From contig NZ_BOOA01000007.1 in NCBI RefSeq assembly GCF_016862995.1, positions 1 to 64,000 of the forward strand: DNA of 64,000 nt, read 5' to 3'. The notes beneath the pieces are model-generated. The model saw only the letters and a list, made by a program, of their open reading frames with translations. It was not told the origin of the DNA and made no database searches. The stretch comes from Acrocarpospora phusangensis. GTDB lineage: Bacteria; Actinomycetota; Actinomycetes; Streptosporangiales; Streptosporangiaceae. Positions 26,911-35,943 of this stretch are shown here, one piece after another (position 1 is the stretch's first letter; each line of letters starts with the position of its first letter). The position numbers and the translations under genes are program-made.

Positions 26911-28299
26911 TCAGCGGCAGACTGAGGAGGGGGAGCCTTCGGGGAGGCGGCCGGTGGTGGCGCGGGTGAGGGCCGCGGAGAAGGTGCGGTAGTAGGCCTC
27001 GTCGGCGTCGGTGGCCTCGCCGGTGACGATCGCGCGGGCGCAGCGGCGGAAGACGTCGCTGAAACGGCTGTAGTGGGGGATCGGCGGGCGGATGCCGGCG
27101 TCGGCGATGGCGGCGCGGACCGTGACGGCCAGGGTGCGGAAGTCGTCGCGGTAGGTCGCGGCGTCGGGGGCGTCGCCGAGGTTGAGGCAGTCGTTCGCCG
27201 TGGCGAAGCCGCGTGCGACGTACGAGTCGATGTCGTACGCGTCGGGCACGACGGGCGCGTAGCTGCCGCAGGCGAACAGTTCGGACTGCACCTGCGGCGT
27301 GGTCAGGTGGTCGATCAGCGCCCGGGCGGCTTCGGCGCGTGCGCCGTCGAGGCTGCTGGAGACCGCCAGGACGGAGCCGCCGAGCACGCCGCCGGGGACG
27401 GGCTCGATCGTGAAGGACAGCCGCCCGTCGTCCGCCCGGAATCGGTCGGCCGCCGCGAGGGCGCCGAACGCGGACGGCCAGTTGCGCATCACGACTGGAC
27501 CCGGGGAAAGGCGGAACTCTTCGACGCTGTCGCGTTCCTTGAACCGGGAGGAGGCGAGCATGCCCGGATTCTCCCGGTAGAGACGTGCCCACCGGTTCAG
27601 CCCGGGCTGGAACGCCCGCCGCAGGGCGGGCCCGGACGGGATCTCGTCGACGAACCCGGCGAGGTTCGAGGTGCCGATGGCCTCCATGAGGTTGATCGAT
27701 CCGCCCTCGTAGTCGTCCAGCTGGACGATGATCTTCCCGGTGGCCGGGTCGTCCGGGACGGGGTCGCGGTGCCAGGCGCGCCGGATCAGGTCGGTTGTGT
27801 CGCCGCGCGAGTAGAGCAGGGGGACGTCGGCGGCGAACGGCACCCCGTACTGGCGGCCCTGGTATTTGCCGACTTCGACGGTGCGGTCCAGGAACGGCCG
27901 GGCGGGCAGGGCGATCTCGGTGATCGCGCCGCTCGCGGCGAACTCCGGCAGGTGGGCCACGTCCAGGACGAGCACGTCGAACGGGCAGCCGTCCGCGGAG
28001 GCGGCCATCTCGACCCGCTTCTCGTCGGTGACGGGCGAGATCTGCACGAGCGCGGCGCGGTACCCGTTGCGGGTCCACGTCTCGACGGCTTGGCGGCGCT
28101 GCTGGTCGACGCTCTCGTCGTACCCGGCGGCCACGGTGAGGACGCCGGGCTGCGGGGTGCAGGCGGCAGTCTCGTCCGTACGCCAGGGCGGGCCGAACGC
28201 CAGCCAGCCCAGGACGGCGCCCAGCGTCGCGGCGGCCACGAGCCGGATCCCGGAGGCGGAGATCCTGCGGGAGAGAAGCCGCCGCACCCGGCCGGTCAT
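26911..28299 (-). CDS. extracellular solute-binding protein-like, membrane-anchored
   Basis: 462 residues. One N-terminal hydrophobic helix (IRLVAAATLGAVLGWLAFG) follows an arginine-rich start, so the protein is a signal-anchored or exported domain. The remainder is a family-1 solute-binding fold with GVLTVAAGYDESV, FDVLVLDVAHLPEFA, GVPFAADVPLLYSR and FTIEPVPGGVLGGSVLA. No permease or ATPase accompanies it. It is the last gene of a coupled series after a vWA protein, so it may work with that protein rather than in transport. The ATG at 28299 is coupled by ATGA to a 21-residue ORF. Confidence 0.75.
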   Translation of the reverse strand: MTGRVRRLLSRRISASGIRLVAAATLGAVLGWLAFGPPWRTDETAACTPQPGVLTVAAGYDESVDQQRRQAVETWTRNGYRAALVQISPVTDEKRVEMAASADGCPFDVLVLDVAHLPEFAASGAITEIALPARPFLDRTVEVGKYQGRQYGVPFAADVPLLYSRGDTTDLIRRAWHRDPVPDDPATGKIIVQLDDYEGGSINLMEAIGTSNLAGFVDEIPSGPALRRAFQPGLNRWARLYRENPGMLASSRFKERDSVEEFRLSPGPVVMRNWPSAFGALAAADRFRADDGRLSFTIEPVPGGVLGGSVLAVSSSLDGARAEAARALIDHLTTPQVQSELFACGSYAPVVPDAYDIDSYVARGFATANDCLNLGDAPDAATYRDDFRTLAVTVRAAIADAGIRPPIPHYSRFSDVFRRCARAIVTGEATDADEAYYRTFSAALTRATTGRLPEGSPSSVCR

Positions 28300-28361
28300 C
28301 GGAACCTCGCCGGGGATGTGTGTTCCAGAAGCTCGGAGAGCCGCCGCGCCTGATCGGTCAT
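28296..28361 (-). CDS. 21-residue coupling mini-ORF
   Basis: MTDQARRLSELLEHTSPARF plus a final R. Its ATG is inside the stop of the vWA gene (ATGA), and its own stop overlaps the ATG of the solute-binding gene (ATGA). The sequence around its start (GAGGTCCCGATGACCG) nearly repeats that around the next start (GAGGTTCCGATGACCG) 62 bp further on, so it looks like the product of a junction duplication. Whether the peptide has a role is unknown. Confidence 0.5.
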   Translation of the reverse strand: MTDQARRLSELLEHTSPARFR

Positions 28362-30310
28362 CGGGACCTCGCCCACAGCAGGAGGCGGCCGGCGTCCAGG
28401 TCCGCCAACTCCACACAGGTGACCGGCGCGGGCTCGCCACCCGGCTCGGGGAGGGCCGGCGGGCACGGGACAGAGCCCACGTTGACGACGGCCAGGCGGG
28501 ATTCGGTCGCCAGCGCGGAAACCCGGTCCCTGAGGTTCTCGACGACATCGCTCAGGTCGGCGGAGGTGCCGGGCGCGGTGTCGGTGACCGCCACGAAGAC
28601 GTCGGCGTCGGCGCGGGCGGCGGCCAGCAGGCCGACGGCGGTGTCCAGGTCGAGGTCCCACGCGCGCGGCGTCCACTGCTGCACGTAGCGGCGGATGTTG
28701 TCGGCTTGCAGGGCGGCGGTCTCCAGGCCGTACTCCTGCCGGATCTCGGGCGGCCCGTCGCCGCCGCCCGCGAGGCGGCGCGGGACGGTGAGGGACACCT
28801 CGTCGGTGGAGTGCAGCGCGTCGAGGATGCGCTCGACCGCGCCCACCCCACGGGACAGATGGGTACGCATCGAGCCGGATCCATCCAGCAGAAGGGCGAT
28901 GGCGACGCTCCGTTCGGCACGGGTGGCGGCGGCCAGCGCCGCCCGCATCTCCTCGGCACCGTCAGCGGCGGCGGAGGCCGTGGCCGAGACCGATCCGCCG
29001 ACGGGCGGACCGAAGCCGTGCGCCCGCAGCCCCCGCTCGGACGCCAGCCGCTGGGCCAGCGCCCGGGCCGCCTCCGCGCGGGCCGACCCGGCGCGTCCGG
29101 GCCAGGTCAGCAGGACCGCGGGGTAGTCGAGCGTGCCGATCGAAGGCGTCAGCGGCAGTTGCTCCCATTTGCCGGGGCGCGGCTCGGCGGGACAGCGGCC
29201 CCGCAGCCCGTCCTGGTAGCCGCGGCGCAGATGGGCGGGGATCACCAGGGCGGAACGACGGGGCCGCTCACTCTCGGAAGAGATCGCCGCCGGATCAGCC
29301 GCGGGATCCAGCGTCGTGTCGTCCCGGAACCGGCACAGCAACTCCAGAGGATCGGCGTGACGCAGCGGATCGGCCTCGCGGAGCACGCTCTCCGCCCGGT
29401 CGACGGAGCCGAAGACGCCGGAACGCCCGAGCACCGGCATCGCCGCCAGACCGGCGCCGGAAATGAGCGGATCCGGGCGCTGGATGTGCCTGCCGTCCTG
29501 CGTGAAATGCCGCAGCAGCAGATCCCGCGTCGCCGCCGGCCCGTCGGCCGTGGCCGCCGCCAGCGCACCCTCGACGGTACGCCGCTGGGCTTCGGGAACC
29601 GCCAGCACCAGGTCGTCGGTCGCCACCGAGCCCAGGCGTTCCGCCGCCACCGCCGAAGCCCGGCCCGGAGCCGCGAGCACCACGTCCGCGACGGCCGCGC
29701 TCTCCGCGATCCACAGGTCGGGCCGAGGCCCGATCAGGCGTACGCCGTCCGCCGACCGCCACCCCGCCGCCAGCGCGGCACCGATCCGCGACACCGGGGG
29801 AGCGGCCCGAACCCCGACCCGTACCGGCGGGCAGCCCTCCACGGCCACGTCGGCCTCGTGCTCGCGCGCGATCGTCTCGTACACGGCCACGTCCTCGGGC
29901 GGCGCCATCACCGTCAACTCCAGCGGCTGCGCGCACGGGTCGTTCCGCAGCGCCAGCCAGCGGTCGAAGGTCAGCGCCAGCGACACCACCCCCATCGCGG
30001 TCACCACGACCAGCAGCCACAGCAGACCAGGCCAGAGACGACCCCAGAGCCGGGTGAACCAGTTGCGCGCGCCCGCCCTGCTCATCAGCCAGCCGGTGGT
30101 CAGCCCGGCCAGCAACACGAGCCCGCCCACGGTGGCGACCCCGGCCGCCCACGGATCCTCGCCCACCAGCTCCTTGAGCACCGCGTTGCCCCCGGCGACC
30201 AGGGTGGCCAGCGCGGCCACGATCGCCGCCGCGGCCTCCAGCACCCTGACCGCCCGCGATAACCATGTCGGCCGCTCCTCGCCTTCCGGCGGGACCGCGG
30301 ACTCGCTCAT
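28358..30310 (-). CDS. vWA-domain membrane protein with extracytoplasmic binding domain
   Basis: 650 residues. Two or three N-terminal hydrophobic helices (ALATLVAGGNAVL, AGVATVGGLVLLAGLTTGWL, LLWLLVVVTAMGVVSLAL) precede an extracytoplasmic region of the solute-binding type (PLELTVMAPPEDVAVYETIA, RPDLWIAESAAVADVVL). A C-terminal vWA domain follows with an intact metal site LLLDGSGSM and VFVAVTDTAPGT. GGAG precedes the ATG at 30310. Substrate-binding plus vWA proteins are found in actinobacteria without a known function; capture or signalling at the cell surface is an inference. Confidence 0.75.
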   Translation of the reverse strand: MSESAVPPEGEERPTWLSRAVRVLEAAAAIVAALATLVAGGNAVLKELVGEDPWAAGVATVGGLVLLAGLTTGWLMSRAGARNWFTRLWGRLWPGLLWLLVVVTAMGVVSLALTFDRWLALRNDPCAQPLELTVMAPPEDVAVYETIAREHEADVAVEGCPPVRVGVRAAPPVSRIGAALAAGWRSADGVRLIGPRPDLWIAESAAVADVVLAAPGRASAVAAERLGSVATDDLVLAVPEAQRRTVEGALAAATADGPAATRDLLLRHFTQDGRHIQRPDPLISGAGLAAMPVLGRSGVFGSVDRAESVLREADPLRHADPLELLCRFRDDTTLDPAADPAAISSESERPRRSALVIPAHLRRGYQDGLRGRCPAEPRPGKWEQLPLTPSIGTLDYPAVLLTWPGRAGSARAEAARALAQRLASERGLRAHGFGPPVGGSVSATASAAADGAEEMRAALAAATRAERSVAIALLLDGSGSMRTHLSRGVGAVERILDALHSTDEVSLTVPRRLAGGGDGPPEIRQEYGLETAALQADNIRRYVQQWTPRAWDLDLDTAVGLLAAARADADVFVAVTDTAPGTSADLSDVVENLRDRVSALATESRLAVVNVGSVPCPPALPEPGGEPAPVTCVELADLDAGRLLLWARSR

Positions 30311-30746
30311 GGCTCGCTTCTCCCTACGGCTCGTACGCCCCGGGTGGCATAGATCACATCCTGCCCCGGGAACGCGCAGGACGACAGGCAATCAACTGAC
30401 TCGTGTCCTGCCCTGCCCCAATCTGGCCCGAGATAGCGGCTGCCGCCGGAAGCCCGCGATCCGATGGACACTTCGGGTGCGGAGCCGGGTCGAACTCCGC
30501 GCCCAGCCACCGGGGCGCCCTCCGGGAAATGCCACGTGCCGTCGGTCGTGCGTGCCCGCGAAAGTCGTAGCCGAGGTGCCGGGAATATCGGCTGGCCTTC
30601 TCATAATCCGCGGATTGGGCTCGGCTCGGTTATCGGCCGGCCGGTTCATTCCTTTTAGAGGCTCTTATGCGAATGCCTTTACAGCACCGGCCGCGATGGT
30701 CACAGTATCGGTATATGGACGGCCTGTCGTGCCCCGGGGAGCCGGA
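30311..30746. other. divergent intergenic region, no gene seen
   Basis: 436 bp between the divergent vWA and tethered sugar-binding genes. It must hold both promoters, but I could not assign -35/-10 pairs with confidence. No repeat, RNA gene or coding stretch was recognised. Confidence 0.5.
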
Positions 30747-31826
30747 TTGAAGCGCAGGAACAGCCCACGTGCCGAACTGCTGACCGACCTTGGGATATCC
30801 CTCGCGAGCGGCACCATCCTGGCCGTGGCGGCCACCCTGCTGCCGCTCGGGGAACTGCCGGGAATCCTGGCCTCCATACCCACCTGGCTGCTCGTCGGGT
30901 CGGTGACGACCCTGGCGGCGGCCGCGGCCTTTCTCGTCGCGAGGAGGCTCGGCGGGCGTGACGACCAGGCATTCGTCATGATCTCGGCGTACTCGCAGAC
31001 GCGCTGGCTCGCGGATCTGCTCTCGCACCTGTCCCGGTCCCTCGACCGGCACGGCATCGACCTGGTCGTGAAGCTTCCGCCGCACGACCACACCGGGCGC
31101 AGCCAGCTACAGGTCCTGGACGCGCTGCGGCGGAAGCGGCGCTCCTATGTGGGCGGTTTCCTGGTGACCGACCATCTCGACCAGGTGGCGGGCGAACTGG
31201 GCGAGGCGTGCCGGGCGCTCAACCAGCCTGTGCTGTTTCTCGACATCCGGCCATTCGGTGACCCGGGGGATTTCCCTCCGCGGTCGGCGTTCGTCGGATG
31301 TGACGCCGGGGAAATCGGCGAGATGGGCGCGCGGTGGCTGGCCGACGATATGAAGGAACGCGGAGTCGGGAATCCTGTCGTGCTCGTCATCGCCGGTGAT
31401 GCGCAGGCCGAGCGTGAGACGCGTTTCGAGGCGCGTTTCCGTGAACTCGTGCCGTCCGCGAAAATCGAAATCACGTCCATGGGGCTGTTCACGCGTGAAC
31501 GGGCGCGGGAGATCACGGCTAATCGGCTCTCCCGCCGCGGGCCGCCGCTGGACGCCGTTTTCTGCACCAACGACGAGATGGCGCTGGGCGCGGCGGACGC
31601 GGTCCAGGCGCATTCGCCCGTGAGCGATCTGGTGATCATCGGGGTGGACGGGAGTCCGGAGGCGTACGCGGCGATCGACTTGGGCAGGTCGCCGTTCCGC
31701 GCGACCGTGGTGCAGGATTCCCGGCGCATCGCCGAAGTGGCCGTCGACGCGCTGATGCGGCTGCGCGCGGGGGAGCGGGTGCCGGTCGAGCTCACGGTGC
31801 CGATCGCCGTGCACCCCATCCGGTGA
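30747..31826 (+). CDS. membrane-tethered periplasmic-binding-like sugar sensor
   Basis: About 359 residues. Two hydrophobic helices form an N-terminal hairpin (LGISLASGTILAVAATLLPL, IPTWLLVGSVTTLAAAAAFL), flanked by arginines on both outer sides. A full Peripla_BP_4/LacI-type ligand domain follows (FVMISAYSQTRWLADLLSHL, GGFLVTDHLDQVAGEL, VFCTNDEMALGAADAV, IIGVDGSPEAYAAI). There is no DNA-binding domain or signal-peptidase site. By the positive-inside rule the ligand domain would face the cytoplasm. A TTG at 30747 with GGGGAG six bases upstream is chosen; an ATG at 30696 is the alternative. Confidence 0.7.
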   Translation: MKRRNSPRAELLTDLGISLASGTILAVAATLLPLGELPGILASIPTWLLVGSVTTLAAAAAFLVARRLGGRDDQAFVMISAYSQTRWLADLLSHLSRSLDRHGIDLVVKLPPHDHTGRSQLQVLDALRRKRRSYVGGFLVTDHLDQVAGELGEACRALNQPVLFLDIRPFGDPGDFPPRSAFVGCDAGEIGEMGARWLADDMKERGVGNPVVLVIAGDAQAERETRFEARFRELVPSAKIEITSMGLFTRERAREITANRLSRRGPPLDAVFCTNDEMALGAADAVQAHSPVSDLVIIGVDGSPEAYAAIDLGRSPFRATVVQDSRRIAEVAVDALMRLRAGERVPVELTVPIAVHPIR

Positions 31827-31886
31827 CGTCCAGCGGGTGATCGTATGTTAGCCGTCTCGGTGCCGTACATCGAGATCTGGAGGACA

Positions 31887-32158
31887 ATGCGGGTCATGCC
31901 TGAGGACGCGCCCACCTGGCTCAGCGTGGCCGACGCGGCGGCGGGGGAGCGCTGGCCCGGCTGACGGCCCTGGAGGGATCCGTGGCCCGGCGGGCCGCGC
32001 CGCACGTCACGGTCCTGCTGATCTCGCCGGACTCCTCCGCCGAGATCGCGGAGTCGCTCATGTCGGCCGCACCACCGCCGGTCGGGGGCCGGGAACACCT
32101 CGACCCCCGGCTCACCGGCCTGGTCGGACGGATCCAGGGACTCCTCGCCGAGAAATGA
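31887..32158 (+). pseudogene. small hypothetical gene with one frameshift at a G-run
   Basis: GGAGG precedes an ATG at 31887, and the frame MRVMPEDAPTWLSVADAAAG runs into TGA at 31964. Reading the GGGGG run (about 31943-31947) with one more G joins it to a second frame, ALARLTALEGSVARRAAPHV then TVLLISPDSSAEIAESLMSA, ending at 32158. The joined product would be about 90 residues. The break could be a true mutation, slippage or an assembly error. Function unknown. Confidence 0.5.
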
Positions 32159-32167
32159 CGCGAGTGG

Positions 32168-32503
32168 TCAGTTCGGCTGGGCGGCGAGGCGGTCGAAGAG
32201 GGCCAGCGCGGCCTGGCGTACGTCCTCGGGGGAGATGCCGGCGAGGGCGGTTCTGGCCTGGTCGGCGTCGCGGGTGGTGGCGCAGGTGATGGCAACCGAG
32301 GCCGCGGCGGCGTGTTCGAGGGTCCCGGCGGGTTCGCTGTCGGCCAGGGCGCGGGCGCTGTCGGCGAGGTCCAGGTTGTCGATGGTCACGGCGGTCTCCA
32401 TTGCGATCTCGCGGCCTGAGGTCATGGTGGGGCACTGACCGTACCAGGTGAGCCGGATTCGGTGGGTGACCCCCTCGTCCTGGGCATGCCGCATCGCCCG
32501 CAT
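32168..32503 (-). CDS. hypothetical small protein
   Basis: Up to 111 residues, mostly helical and acidic, with the C-terminal half TLEHAAAASVAITCATTRDA then EDVRQAALALFDRLAAQPN. The N-terminal HRIRLTWYGQCPTMTSGREI segment may or may not be translated; starts at 32503, 32426 or 32401 are all possible and no strong ribosome site decides. No family recognised. It is convergent with the frameshifted small gene. Confidence 0.5.
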   Translation of the reverse strand: MRAMRHAQDEGVTHRIRLTWYGQCPTMTSGREIAMETAVTIDNLDLADSARALADSEPAGTLEHAAAASVAITCATTRDADQARTALAGISPEDVRQAALALFDRLAAQPN

Positions 32504-32556
32504 GTCCTGATATAGGTGGCAAAGCGCCTGGCGGGAAGGTTTTGCCGAATCTTGGA

Positions 32557-33750
32557 TCAGAGGGCGGCGGCCTCGCGGGCCGGGGCGGCCGTGTTGCTGA
32601 GCAGGAACTCCTCGATCACCAGGGTGGCCGCGCCCAGCGCCACCGCGTCGGGACCGAGCCGCCCCAGCACGATGGAGGCCGTCGAGAACGGCTGCGTGAG
32701 GCAGTTCTCCGCCGCCGCCTTCTTGATCTTGGTCAGCAGGTGGTGCCCGAGGGTGAGGCCGGCCCAGCCGCCCACCACGATGCGCTCCGGGTTGAACAGG
32801 TTGATCAGGTTCGCCAGGCCCGCGCCCAGGTACTCCACCGTCTCGTCGATCACCGGCGACCCCGAGCGCACCAGCTCGGCCAGCTGCGCCTGCTCGGTCG
32901 CGGTGTCCAGGGGCAGTCCGGCACGCTCCAAAATGGCCTCGGCCCCGATGTACGCCTCCAGGCAGCCGCGCCCGCCGCACCGGCAGGTCCGCCCGCCCAG
33001 CGCGATCTTCGTGTGGCCCCACTCGCCGGCGCTGCTGTTGGCGCCCCGGTAGGTGACGCCGTCGGTGATGATGCTGGCGCCCACGCCGGAGCCGATCAGC
33101 GCGATGACCGCGTTGCGGGAGCCCCGGCCCGCGCCGAACCAGAGTTCGGCCTGGCCCATCGTCTTGGCGCCGTTGTCCACGTACAGGGGGAGCGAGGTGC
33201 CCTCGCGGAGGAGCGCTCCCAAAGGCACCGAGTCCCACCCGAAGGTCTGTGCGTGGATGAGCGCGTCGGGGCCGGACTCCACGATGCCGGGCACGCCGAC
33301 GCCCACGCCGAGGACCTGGCCGGGGGCCACGCCGCTGTCGGCCAGCACGGCCTCGATGCCGGCCAGGATGTGCCGGACCACCAGTTCGACCTCGTGGCCG
33401 CCGGGACGCAGCGCGTACTCCGCCTTGGCCTTCTCGTTCATGTCGAGGTCGAACAGCTCGACCCGGACGTGGGTCTCGCCGACGTCCACGCCGATCGCGT
33501 AGCCGTACACCGGGTTCACGCGGAGCAGCACGCGGGGGCGGCCGCCGTCGGAGTCGACCAGGCCGGCCTCGACGATGACGTTGTCGGCGAGCAGGTCCCC
33601 GGTCACGTTGCTGACCGTCGCCGCGCTCAGACCGGTCAGCGCGGTCAGTTCGTGGCGGCTGGTGGGCCCCACGAAGTAGAGCGCGCGCAACAGCACCGCC
33701 CGGTTCCCCTTCCGGAGGTCGCGTACCGTCCTGCGCTCTGGCCTTGCCAT
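32557..33750 (-). CDS. ROK-family transcriptional repressor
   Basis: 397 residues: N-terminal winged helix (GPTSRHELTALTGLSAATVS, NVTGDLLADNVI), then the ROK sugar-kinase-like fold with AIGVDVGETHVRVELFD, VGVGVPGIVESG, GSGVGASIITDG and the zinc-type signature CRCGGRGCLEAY. Members repress sugar catabolic or transport genes until their ligand binds. It is divergent from a GH35 beta-galactosidase, and a long imperfect inverted repeat lies between them, so it probably controls both. Confidence 0.9.
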   Translation of the reverse strand: MARPERRTVRDLRKGNRAVLLRALYFVGPTSRHELTALTGLSAATVSNVTGDLLADNVIVEAGLVDSDGGRPRVLLRVNPVYGYAIGVDVGETHVRVELFDLDMNEKAKAEYALRPGGHEVELVVRHILAGIEAVLADSGVAPGQVLGVGVGVPGIVESGPDALIHAQTFGWDSVPLGALLREGTSLPLYVDNGAKTMGQAELWFGAGRGSRNAVIALIGSGVGASIITDGVTYRGANSSAGEWGHTKIALGGRTCRCGGRGCLEAYIGAEAILERAGLPLDTATEQAQLAELVRSGSPVIDETVEYLGAGLANLINLFNPERIVVGGWAGLTLGHHLLTKIKKAAAENCLTQPFSTASIVLGRLGPDAVALGAATLVIEEFLLSNTAAPAREAAAL

Positions 33751-33791
33751 GATCTTCCTCCCCCATGTCCGAGCCCACGTTAGCTCAGGCT

Positions 33792-33867
33792 TTGAAATAA
33801 GTCATCTGGGGGCTCACCTGGTATGAGGAGATCCAATGGTGACTTTTTTCAAGATATATACTATGTA
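33792..33867 (+). promoter_or_regulatory. ROK-type operator pair and GH35 promoter
   Basis: TTGAAATAAGTCA (33792-33804) and TGACTTTTTTCAA (33840-33852) are inverted repeats with one mismatch and a 35-bp spacer. The second arm overlaps a possible -35 TGACTT (33840-33845), with TATGTA (33862-33867) as a possible -10 box at 16 bp. Confidence 0.55.
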
Positions 33868-33915
33868 TTAGGGCAATCTTGAGAACGCGATGATCCACGA
33901 CGAAACGGAGTGAGC

Positions 33916-35943
33916 GTGACCATCGAGGTCCGCGACGGGGTGACCGTCATCGAAGGCGAGCCCGAGGCGCTCGTCACCGCCGACTATCCCTACTACCGGG
34001 ACGACCCGGCGGTGTGGGCCGACCGGCTGCGCGCGATCCGGGACGATCTCGGCATCAATGTGATCACCTGCTACCTGCCCTGGCGCCACCACCAGCCCAC
34101 CCCCGACGGCCCGCCGGACTTCTCCGGCCAGACCCATCCCAGCCGGGACGTGGTCGGCTTCCTCGCCCTCTGCTACGAACTGGGGCTGCGGGTCATCGCC
34201 AAGCCCGGCCCGTTCATCCACGCCGAGACCAACTACGGCGGACTGCCCGACTGGGTCTGCCCCCGCGTCAACCCGGCCATCGAGCCGCTGCTGGACGCGC
34301 GCGGCGAGGCGTCCGCGTGGCTGGGCGAGCCGCTGCCCGCGCCGCTCGGGCCGGTGTTCGACCCGCTGGTCACCCAGTGGCTGGCCGCCACCGGCAAGGA
34401 GGTGCTGGAGGCGGCCACCTGGCCGGAGGGCCCGGTCATCCTCATGCAGATCGCCAACGAGGGCATCTTCACCAGCGGCGCGCTGCCGCTGTCCGCCTAC
34501 GACTACAGCGCCTCCGGCCTCGGCTTCTTCCGCTCCCGCGTGCAGGCCTGGTACGGCACCCCGGAGGAGTACAACCGAGTCCACGGCACGGCGATCGGCG
34601 ACTGGGCGGACGTCCAGCCCCCGCGCGAGTGGACCGCGCCCGCGCGTTCGGAGGAGCAGCAGGGCTACGCGGACTGGGGGCGCTTCCACGCGGAGTACCT
34701 GGCCGAGGTCTACCACCGCTGGGCGGCGGCCGTGAACTGCCGGGTGCCCGTGGTCGTCAACCTGAACCCGCCCGCCGAGCACCACCACTCCTTCGACGAC
34801 TGGCTGGCCCGGGTCCGCCCCGAACTCTGGGACCGCATCCACTACGGCTTCACCAACTGGATGGGCGTCGTCTCCGCCAACCCCGGCTCCCAGGCCAGGT
34901 ACGTGCTCGCCGCCAAACGCGCCCCCGGCCCCAACCTGGAGGAGAACTGGGGCTTCTCCGAGTTGTACGACCCGGCCTACGCCGACGCCACCACCAGCTT
35001 CCACCAGTCCCTCCTGGCCCTGGCCGCCGGCGCGACCGGCTTCAACGTGTACACGGGCGTCGGCACCTCCGGCTGGCTGGAGGGACTGGACTCGGTGCAC
35101 GACTCGCCGTACCCGGACTCGGCGCCCATCGCGGAGGACGGCACGGTCACCCCGAAGGCCCACGCGGTCCGCTCACTGGCCGACTTCTTCGCCCAGCACG
35201 GCGCCGAGTTCCTGGAGTGCGTGCCGGAGACGGGCGCCAGCTACGGGCTCTACCTCCCGTACGCCGGGATCGCCGCCTGGTCGGGCCCGGAGGAGGGCCC
35301 GCAGCTGGGCCGGTCGCTGCGCGCGTTCCACGACCGGATGCGCGCGGCCGGCCGCGACTACCGGGTGGTGGAACTGGAGAGCGCGGACGGCCTGGCCGAG
35401 CACCCGCGGCTGACCGTGCCCGGCGGCGCGTTCATGCACCGCCACGTGCAGCGGCTGCTGGCCGGGCACATCCGGGCGGGCAACCAGGTGGAGATCGACG
35501 GCGAGGTGCCCGAACTGGACGAGTCCCTCCGGCCGTGCCGCATCCTCGCCGAGGCGTACCGGGAGGGAACGAGCCTCGATCTGCCCGAGACCCGGGTCAG
35601 GGTGGTGGACGGCCACGCGGACGTGTTCCTGCGCACCCACCCGGACCGGGACGTCTCCTACCTGACCGTGCTCACCATGAGCGACCACGAGGGAGCCGTC
35701 CTGGTGGAGCTGGACGGACGCCCGATCGAGCTGATCACCGCCCGCGGCGGCGCGGCCGTGGTCAGGCTGGCCGGCGGCGAGCTGGACGACTTCCTGGTCA
35801 AGGGCGTGAACGGCTACCTCGACTCGGCCGTGCCCGCCGGCGTGAAGGTCGGCGCGGAGATCCTCATCGCCGACCACCCCGCCGACCTGGACCGCATCGG
35901 CGGCGAGTTCCGCGTGCACGAGGGCCAGCCCTCAGGCGGTTAA
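33916..35943 (+). CDS. beta-galactosidase, GH35-like (clan GH-A)
   Basis: About 675 residues without a signal peptide, so an intracellular glycosidase for imported galactosides. The barrel shows INVITCYLPWRHHQP, the family signature IAKPGPFIHAETNYGGLPDW, the acid/base region MQIANEGIF and a nucleophile candidate in NLEENWGFSELYD. The C-terminal third is beta-rich. GGAG (33907-33910) five bases before the GTG at 33916 selects that start; a GTG at 33910 is the alternative. The stop overlaps the stop of the convergent regulator (TTAA). Substrate specificity is an inference from the fold. Confidence 0.85.
   Translation: MTIEVRDGVTVIEGEPEALVTADYPYYRDDPAVWADRLRAIRDDLGINVITCYLPWRHHQPTPDGPPDFSGQTHPSRDVVGFLALCYELGLRVIAKPGPFIHAETNYGGLPDWVCPRVNPAIEPLLDARGEASAWLGEPLPAPLGPVFDPLVTQWLAATGKEVLEAATWPEGPVILMQIANEGIFTSGALPLSAYDYSASGLGFFRSRVQAWYGTPEEYNRVHGTAIGDWADVQPPREWTAPARSEEQQGYADWGRFHAEYLAEVYHRWAAAVNCRVPVVVNLNPPAEHHHSFDDWLARVRPELWDRIHYGFTNWMGVVSANPGSQARYVLAAKRAPGPNLEENWGFSELYDPAYADATTSFHQSLLALAAGATGFNVYTGVGTSGWLEGLDSVHDSPYPDSAPIAEDGTVTPKAHAVRSLADFFAQHGAEFLECVPETGASYGLYLPYAGIAAWSGPEEGPQLGRSLRAFHDRMRAAGRDYRVVELESADGLAEHPRLTVPGGAFMHRHVQRLLAGHIRAGNQVEIDGEVPELDESLRPCRILAEAYREGTSLDLPETRVRVVDGHADVFLRTHPDRDVSYLTVLTMSDHEGAVLVELDGRPIELITARGGAAVVRLAGGELDDFLVKGVNGYLDSAVPAGVKVGAEILIADHPADLDRIGGEFRVHEGQPSGG

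Noticed and set aside
26759-26992. A small plus-strand ORF over the MITE-like element
   Set aside because: It is Arg-rich, has no ribosome site and is explained by the element plus the antisense of the solute-binding gene.
30470-30530. A tRNA-like T-arm (GGGTCGAACTCC)
   Set aside because: The stem and loop lengths are wrong and no acceptor or anticodon arms can be drawn around it.
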